Positions 5,517 to 9,743 of a stretch of 9,743 bases of DNA are shown in pieces. Source of the stretch: Sulfurimonas sp. (GTDB taxonomy: Bacteria > Campylobacterota > Campylobacteria > Campylobacterales > Sulfurimonadaceae); NCBI GenBank assembly GCA_027047745.1, contig JALTUB010000005.1, forward strand, positions 1-9,743. Direction: 5' to 3'. Under the pieces are notes generated by a model. The model was not told the origin of the DNA. It worked only from the letters and a program-made list of their open reading frames with translations, and searched no databases. Made by a program: the position numbers and the translations under genes. How positions within the stretch are numbered: position 1 is the first letter of the stretch; every line of letters begins with the position of its first letter.

Positions 5517-8507
5517 CTATAATTTTTTTGGTTTGTTGTTTCTAAGATAAAAAAGTGTTGCTTTGATAATGTCATCATCATCTCTACTAGCAGATTTAAT
5601 CATCTCTTTTGAGTCATTCATATAGCTAATAGTGATATTTTGCCCATAGTTCATGATAGATTTTATCTTTTTATCTAAACTTAAAAGCTTAATCACCATC
5701 AACTCTATAAACTGTTTTGTAGGAGTATCAAGCTCTCCAAATCTATCGTTAAGTTCTTCTTCTATCTCATACACTTCTACTGCTGATTCACATTGCGAGA
5801 GTCGTCTGTAAACATCTAAACGGAGTCTATCCTCTTTTACGACCTCATCACTTATAAACGCAGAGATAGTAAGTTTTATATCTACTTTAGCTCTCTCACC
5901 CTCTGCTGTATTGCTCAACTCTTTTATGGCATCTTCTAACATTCTAAGATAGAGTGAGTAACCTATGTTTTTAATATGTCCACTTTGAGCATCACCTACA
6001 AGGTTACCACCTCCACGGATTTCCAAATCATGATAGGCTAAAACTGAACCACTTCCTAAAAATGAGTTTGATTCCAATGCTAAAAGTCGTTTTTTTGCTT
6101 CATCTGTTAGGTTCTCTTTACTTTTAACGATAAGATAAGCAAAGCCCTCATAACTTCCACGACCAACACGACCACGCAACTGATGCAAATCAGCTATCCC
6201 AAACCTATCTGCACCATCAACTAAGATAGTATTAACACGAGGCATATGAATCCCACTCTCTATGATAGAAGTCGCAATCATGAGGTCATATTCACCAGCT
6301 TCAAACTTTAACAACTCTTTTTCAGTCTCTACTGCTGAGATTTTTGAGTGTAACATCACAACACGAAGTTCTGGTAGGAGAGCTTTAAGTTCACCGAGTT
6401 TTATCGGCATATGGTCGATACTATTATGCACATAAAAGACTTGCCCACCACGGCGAAGTTCTCTAAGTATTACCTCTTTTATCAGTTTTTCATCATACTC
6501 TTTAACAAATGTTCTCACACCCTGTCGTTCACTTGGAGGTGTTAAAAGTTGGCTCATGGTTTTTATAGAACTCATAGCTTGATTTAGTGAGCGAGGGATT
6601 GGCGTTGCTGACATACTTAGCAAATGTACATTGTGATAAAGCTCTTTTATCTTCTCTTTTTGTTTCACTCCAAACTTATGCTCTTCATCTATGATGACAA
6701 CACCAAGTTTTTTAAACTCTAAACCAAAAAGAGCATGTGTTCCTACTACACAATCAATCTCTCCACTTGCTAAACCTTTTATAACTGCATTTTTATCTTT
6801 AGTGCTTACAAATCTATCAAGTTTTGCATATCTAAGTTTTAGCTCTTTAAACCTCTCATCTAAAGAACGCCAATGTTGTGCAGATAAAAGTGTTGTAGGA
6901 ACAATAAACGCAGATTGGTATCCTGACTTGTAAGCTGCAAAGATAGTGTTAAGTGCCACTTCTGTCTTTCCAAAACCAACATCACCACTAAGAAGTCTAT
7001 CCATAATATGACCTGAACTCATCTGTCCTATTATCTCATCTATAGATTGTGTTTGGTCTTCTGTGTAGTCAAATCCACTTAAAGCTTGAAACTCTTTTAA
7101 CTCTTTTTTGTTTATACTTATCTTAGGCGATTTTATCAAAGAACGAGCAGCCGCAGTATTTACAATCTGACCTGCGATTTCAAGTAGTCGTTTTCTTACT
7201 TTTGCCTTTAACTTTCCAAAACTACCCTTACCAAGTCTATCTAAAATAGGAGTAGAACCACCACTTGCTATGTATCTATCTATAAAGTCTAAATTTTCTA
7301 CAGGAAGAAGTATCTTATCATCCCCAACATACTTTATAACTATAAAATCTTTGATGCCTCCAAGTATCTCAGTCTGTTCAATCTTCTCAAATATACCAAC
7401 ACCATAATCTTCATGAACAACATAATCACCAGCTTTAAGGTCATCTAGCAAGATAGAACTTTTTCTTCTTCTGCGTTTCTTATCTACTTTATTTAAAGAG
7501 ATTATCAACTCATCTTTTGAGATAATATTTAAAATATATCCAGCTCTTACTTTTGTAATATTTTTCGTATCATAAAGTCCGACTTGCTTTAATTGCGCAT
7601 CATTTGCAGAGATGATAGTGACTTTTTTATCTTTATGAACACGAAGAAGTTGTTCGACATTGACAACTACTAACTCTTTGTAGTCATCACTATCTTCTAA
7701 AACTTCCAAATCAAATTTATCTCTACTAATAAGTGGGTTGTTAATCCCATAGGCATCTTTTAAAACATTATCAAGATTACGAGATAGCATTACGCTTTTA
7801 TCTTGCATAAAATCTTCTGCCATTTCACCTAAATACCAAAATCCAAGTGAGGCTATATCTTTGACTAAAGAATCAAATTCAGAGTTTTGGATTAATGAGT
7901 TAAGAGCGTTAAATCGTTCTTCTTCTAAAGAGTAAAAGGCACTGCTTATAGTAAAAGAGTCTAGTTCTTCTTTGAGCGTTCTTTGAGTCTCTAGTTCAAA
8001 CTCTTTTATCTGTTCTATCTCATCATCAAACAAAGAGATACGAACAGGCTTTGAAGATGATGGTGCAAATATATCAATAATATCTCCACGAAAAGAAACC
8101 TCTCCTGCAACTTGAACCATATCAACAAAGTTATAACCCCAAAAAAGCATCTGCTCTTTAAAGGTTTTTAGATTTATCTTTTGAGCAAACTCCAAACTTA
8201 TACTTTTAAGTACGCTCTCTTTAGGAAGAGGAAAAAGAAGTGTTTTTAGTGGCGATATTATAAGTGGTTTTTTACTACTTGAATAGTAAAGGCGAAGAGC
8301 ACAAAAGAGTTCATGAAGCTCCTCTTTGTATGAGCGAAGGTCATCGCCAAAACTAGGACGAAAATCTGGAAATAAAATAACATCACGATTGAAAAATTTA
8401 GCAATACTCTCTAACTCAAGAGCCTCTTTAAAATCTTCACAGACTAGAAGTTCTAAGTTATTTGCATCACCTGTTTTAAAATAGTTGTAAAAAGAAGCTT
8501 GTGACAT
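5517..8507 (-). CDS. mfd: Transcription-repair coupling factor Mfd
   Basis: A cytoplasmic ATP-driven DNA translocase that pushes stalled RNA polymerase off damaged DNA and recruits UvrA for nucleotide excision repair. Order of domains in 996 residues: UvrB-like N-terminal part (about 1-335, with GDIIDIF at 141-147 and FDDEIEQI near 160-167), a basic linker KKRRRRK (343-349), a CarD-like RNA-polymerase interaction domain (about 354-415, DYVVHEDYGVG), and the translocase. Helicase motifs are intact: Walker A GDVGFGKT (508-515), DEEH (607-610), SATPIPR (633-639), ATSIIESGIHMPRVNT (745-760) and QLRGRVGR (776-783). RGGGNLVGDAQSGH follows at 831-844, and the C-terminal regulatory domain is last. 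It is about 150 residues shorter than the E. coli protein, mainly before the helicase part, as I recall for other Campylobacterota. The ATG is 7 nt after the bactofilin stop with no clear Shine-Dalgarno, so coupling to bactofilin translation is likely. Confidence 0.97.
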   Translation of the reverse strand: MSQASFYNYFKTGDANNLELLVCEDFKEALELESIAKFFNRDVILFPDFRPSFGDDLRSYKEELHELFCALRLYYSSSKKPLIISPLKTLLFPLPKESVLKSISLEFAQKINLKTFKEQMLFWGYNFVDMVQVAGEVSFRGDIIDIFAPSSSKPVRISLFDDEIEQIKEFELETQRTLKEELDSFTISSAFYSLEEERFNALNSLIQNSEFDSLVKDIASLGFWYLGEMAEDFMQDKSVMLSRNLDNVLKDAYGINNPLISRDKFDLEVLEDSDDYKELVVVNVEQLLRVHKDKKVTIISANDAQLKQVGLYDTKNITKVRAGYILNIISKDELIISLNKVDKKRRRRKSSILLDDLKAGDYVVHEDYGVGIFEKIEQTEILGGIKDFIVIKYVGDDKILLPVENLDFIDRYIASGGSTPILDRLGKGSFGKLKAKVRKRLLEIAGQIVNTAAARSLIKSPKISINKKELKEFQALSGFDYTEDQTQSIDEIIGQMSSGHIMDRLLSGDVGFGKTEVALNTIFAAYKSGYQSAFIVPTTLLSAQHWRSLDERFKELKLRYAKLDRFVSTKDKNAVIKGLASGEIDCVVGTHALFGLEFKKLGVVIIDEEHKFGVKQKEKIKELYHNVHLLSMSATPIPRSLNQAMSSIKTMSQLLTPPSERQGVRTFVKEYDEKLIKEVILRELRRGGQVFYVHNSIDHMPIKLGELKALLPELRVVMLHSKISAVETEKELLKFEAGEYDLMIATSIIESGIHMPRVNTILVDGADRFGIADLHQLRGRVGRGSYEGFAYLIVKSKENLTDEAKKRLLALESNSFLGSGSVLAYHDLEIRGGGNLVGDAQSGHIKNIGYSLYLRMLEDAIKELSNTAEGERAKVDIKLTISAFISDEVVKEDRLRLDVYRRLSQCESAVEVYEIEEELNDRFGELDTPTKQFIELMVIKLLSLDKKIKSIMNYGQNITISYMNDSKEMIKSASRDDDDIIKATLFYLRNNKPKKL

Positions 8508-8514
8508 TAAGTGT

Positions 8515-8928
8515 TTATGATTTAGCTATATCAGATTTTAGTTTTACTTGAGAAGTAGAAACTGTGGAGTTTTTTATAACACTATTACCCTCAAATATAC
8601 CTTTTGATTCTATGATTAATTCACTTGAGGAGATTTCGCCTTTAACATGACCAGCAGCTTTTATCTCAACTCTCGTTGCATCTATATTACCCTCAATGTA
8701 GCCTTGGACAACAAGTCTTTGTGCTTTTACAGAGCCTTTTACAAGACCATTTTTACCGATATTAACCTCTTTTTGTGAATTGATTTCACCCTCTAACTCT
8801 CCATCGATATATAGTTTACAAGTTAATTCCAACTCACCTTTTATTTTTGCACCTGCTGTGATGATTGTAGTGTTTGAGTCGGTTTTAGTACCTTCAAGTT
8901 CGCTGTTGCTGTGATTAAAGATTGCCAT
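8515..8928 (-). CDS. ccmA: Bactofilin, CcmA-like cell-shape cytoskeletal protein
   Basis: A small cytoskeletal protein that forms filaments at the inner membrane and, in Helicobacter pylori, is needed for helical cell shape together with Csd peptidases. The 137 residues show the bactofilin layout: a short, probably disordered tail (1-20), then a beta-helix core (about 21-118) of repeating strands with regular glycines, such as KIKGELEL, LYIDGELEGEI, VNIGKNGLVKGSV, LVVQGYIEGNI, VEIKAAGHVKGEI and LIIESKGIFEG. A Ser/Lys-rich tail closes it. The start at 8928 lies inside the upstream peptidase gene (88-nt overlap in another frame). It is supported by a good Shine-Dalgarno at 8944-8940 and by the MAIF beginning usual for this family in Campylobacterota. 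Mfd follows after 7 nt. Confidence 0.93.
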   Translation of the reverse strand: MAIFNHSNSELEGTKTDSNTTIITAGAKIKGELELTCKLYIDGELEGEINSQKEVNIGKNGLVKGSVKAQRLVVQGYIEGNIDATRVEIKAAGHVKGEISSSELIIESKGIFEGNSVIKNSTVSTSQVKLKSDIAKS

Positions 8929-9743
8929 CGTATTTTTTTCTCCTTTTGAAATATCTCATTATAGTTATCCATCGTCCACTTTATAAACCAATAAGGGTTT
9001 AAGGCATTATACATAAATCTTATCTCGTAATGAAGATGTGGTCCATTGCTAAGTCCAGAGTTACCAGTATATGCTATCAAGTCGCCTTTTTTTACAAATC
9101 TGCCTGATTTTACCACAACTTTGTTTAAATGCCCATAGTATGTTTTAAAACCAAAAGCATGATCCAGTATTACCAAACGACCAAAACCACTTTTAACATG
9201 AATACCTGCATACTCTACAATAGCATCTGCAGGAGCATAGACAGGTGTGTTAAGTTTTGCTCTTAAGTCTATACCACGATGAAACTCTTTTTTGTGTAGA
9301 GTTGGATGCATTCTCAAACCAAATTTGCTTGTTATTCCATGATACTCTACAGGAGAACCATTTGGAATAAGTTGTAACATTGTTGCCATATGCTCTGAAG
9401 TTAATTTAGTAAAATCTACTCTCTCTTGAAGTGATGTTTCCTCTTTATACGGAGTCAATCCCATGATTGTTTGAATTTTAGAGAGTGATTCAGATAAGTC
9501 GTCAAACTCTTTTTTCTTTACCAGTAAAGAGTTTTTTATATCTTCTGTTGTTTTTTTAAGCTCTTTGTTTTTTTCTAAAAGATTATTATATGCTTTTTCT
9601 ATATCACTTTTTTTAGTATGTATTTCATCTATATTTGACTTTAGATATAAGATTGTTCCAGAAGCAAGAAGAATTAAAAAAAGAGAAAATGCTGAAACAT
9701 ATAAAAGTGCTTTTTTTACGAATTTATGAAGATTAATCTGTTT
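8841..9743 (-). CDS. csd1: Membrane-anchored M23 peptidoglycan endopeptidase, Csd1-like (5' end outside window)
   Basis: A zinc metallopeptidase of the LytM/M23 family expected to cut peptidoglycan cross-links in the periplasm and so shape the cell. The frame is open to the right edge and gives 300 visible residues, so the real start lies outside; the first in-frame Met (9464) falls after the anchor and is not the start. Visible order: a basic segment and a membrane helix at about residues 12-34 (ALLYVSAFSLFLILLASGTI), a charged coiled coil at about 36-92, then the catalytic domain at about 135-250. Zinc ligands H155, D159 (FHRGID) and H238, and catalytic H205 (YYGHL) and H236 (GPHLH), are all present, so it should be active. 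The last 29 codons overlap the bactofilin gene in a different frame. Next to ccmA, Csd1 is the best match; Csd2 is less likely because I recall that it lacks an intact active site. Confidence 0.92.
   Translation of the reverse strand, partial: KQINLHKFVKKALLYVSAFSLFLILLASGTILYLKSNIDEIHTKKSDIEKAYNNLLEKNKELKKTTEDIKNSLLVKKKEFDDLSESLSKIQTIMGLTPYKEETSLQERVDFTKLTSEHMATMLQLIPNGSPVEYHGITSKFGLRMHPTLHKKEFHRGIDLRAKLNTPVYAPADAIVEYAGIHVKSGFGRLVILDHAFGFKTYYGHLNKVVVKSGRFVKKGDLIAYTGNSGLSNGPHLHYEIRFMYNALNPYWFIKWTMDNYNEIFQKEKKIRWQSLITATANLKVLKPTQTLQSSQQVQK
8940..8944 (-). promoter_or_regulatory. Shine-Dalgarno AGGAG for bactofilin, inside the peptidase gene
   Basis: Read leftwards, AAAAGGAGA stands 11 nt before the bactofilin ATG at 8928. 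The spacing is slightly long but the motif is strong. It lies within the coding part of the upstream peptidase gene and settles the overlapping start in favour of 8928. Confidence 0.65.

Larger units (their letters stand above)
3517..9743 (-). other. Probable five-gene operon: csd1-ccmA-mfd-nnrS-ymdB
   Basis: All five genes share one strand. The junctions are an 88-nt overlap, then gaps of 7, 12 and 2 nt. There is no space for a terminator or separate promoter between them other than inside coding sequence. The peptidase and bactofilin pair is functional; the later genes may simply ride along. The operon's promoter and any further upstream genes (a second M23 peptidase would be expected by comparison with H. 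pylori) lie beyond the right edge. Confidence 0.75.

Noticed and set aside
6691..6933. Plus-strand 80-residue open frame
   Set aside because: It is antisense to the Mfd helicase core, where the DEEH motif is encoded on the minus strand.
8841..9464. A 207-residue M23 peptidase starting at the Met codon at 9464
   Set aside because: The same frame stays open to the right edge and encodes a membrane helix and coiled coil before this Met, so 9464 is only an internal methionine and the gene is truncated by the window.

Overview
The window is AT-rich DNA with almost no spacing between genes. It fits a free-living member of the Campylobacterota (Epsilonproteobacteria) of the Sulfurimonas/Sulfuricurvum/Arcobacter kind. 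This placement rests on the order M23 peptidase (Csd1-like), bactofilin (CcmA-like), mfd, which matches the cell-shape locus I recall from Helicobacter pylori, and on codon use and protein style. The genus is not fixed by anything seen here.

Right block (positions 3517 to the right edge, minus strand). Five genes read leftwards and look like one operon. They are a membrane-anchored M23 endopeptidase (5' end outside the window), a bactofilin whose start lies 88 nt inside the peptidase gene, the transcription-repair coupling factor Mfd, an NnrS-family heme/copper membrane protein, and a YmdB-type metallophosphoesterase. The gaps after the overlap are 7, 12 and 2 nt. The first two genes should act together on peptidoglycan trimming and cell shape. 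The other three (repair, NO tolerance, cyclic-nucleotide or RNA-linked signalling) share the transcript without an obvious common task.

Middle (2905-3520). A 160-nt gene-free stretch holds divergent promoter candidates and a cluster of inverted and direct repeats that looks like an operator. On the plus strand it feeds a 151-residue orphan gene with a near-consensus promoter and a strong ribosome binding site. The stop codon of this orphan overlaps that of the YmdB gene coming from the other side.

Left block (1-2904, minus strand). A TolC-family outer membrane channel protein carries a C-terminal extension of thrombospondin type 3 (calcium-binding) repeats and an OmpA-like domain. One base later begins a secreted protein with an OmpA-like domain, three thrombospondin type 3 repeats and what looks like the start of a second OmpA-like domain, cut by the left edge. 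These two probably form the outer-membrane part of a type I secretion locus, perhaps for a giant adhesin. The ABC transporter, adaptor and substrate are not in the window, so that role is inferred.

No tRNA, rRNA, CRISPR array, insertion sequence or convincing intrinsic terminator was seen. The most unusual item is the TolC-TSP3-OmpA fusion with its OmpA-TSP3 partner, both lacking the usual aspartate of the OmpA peptidoglycan-binding motif.
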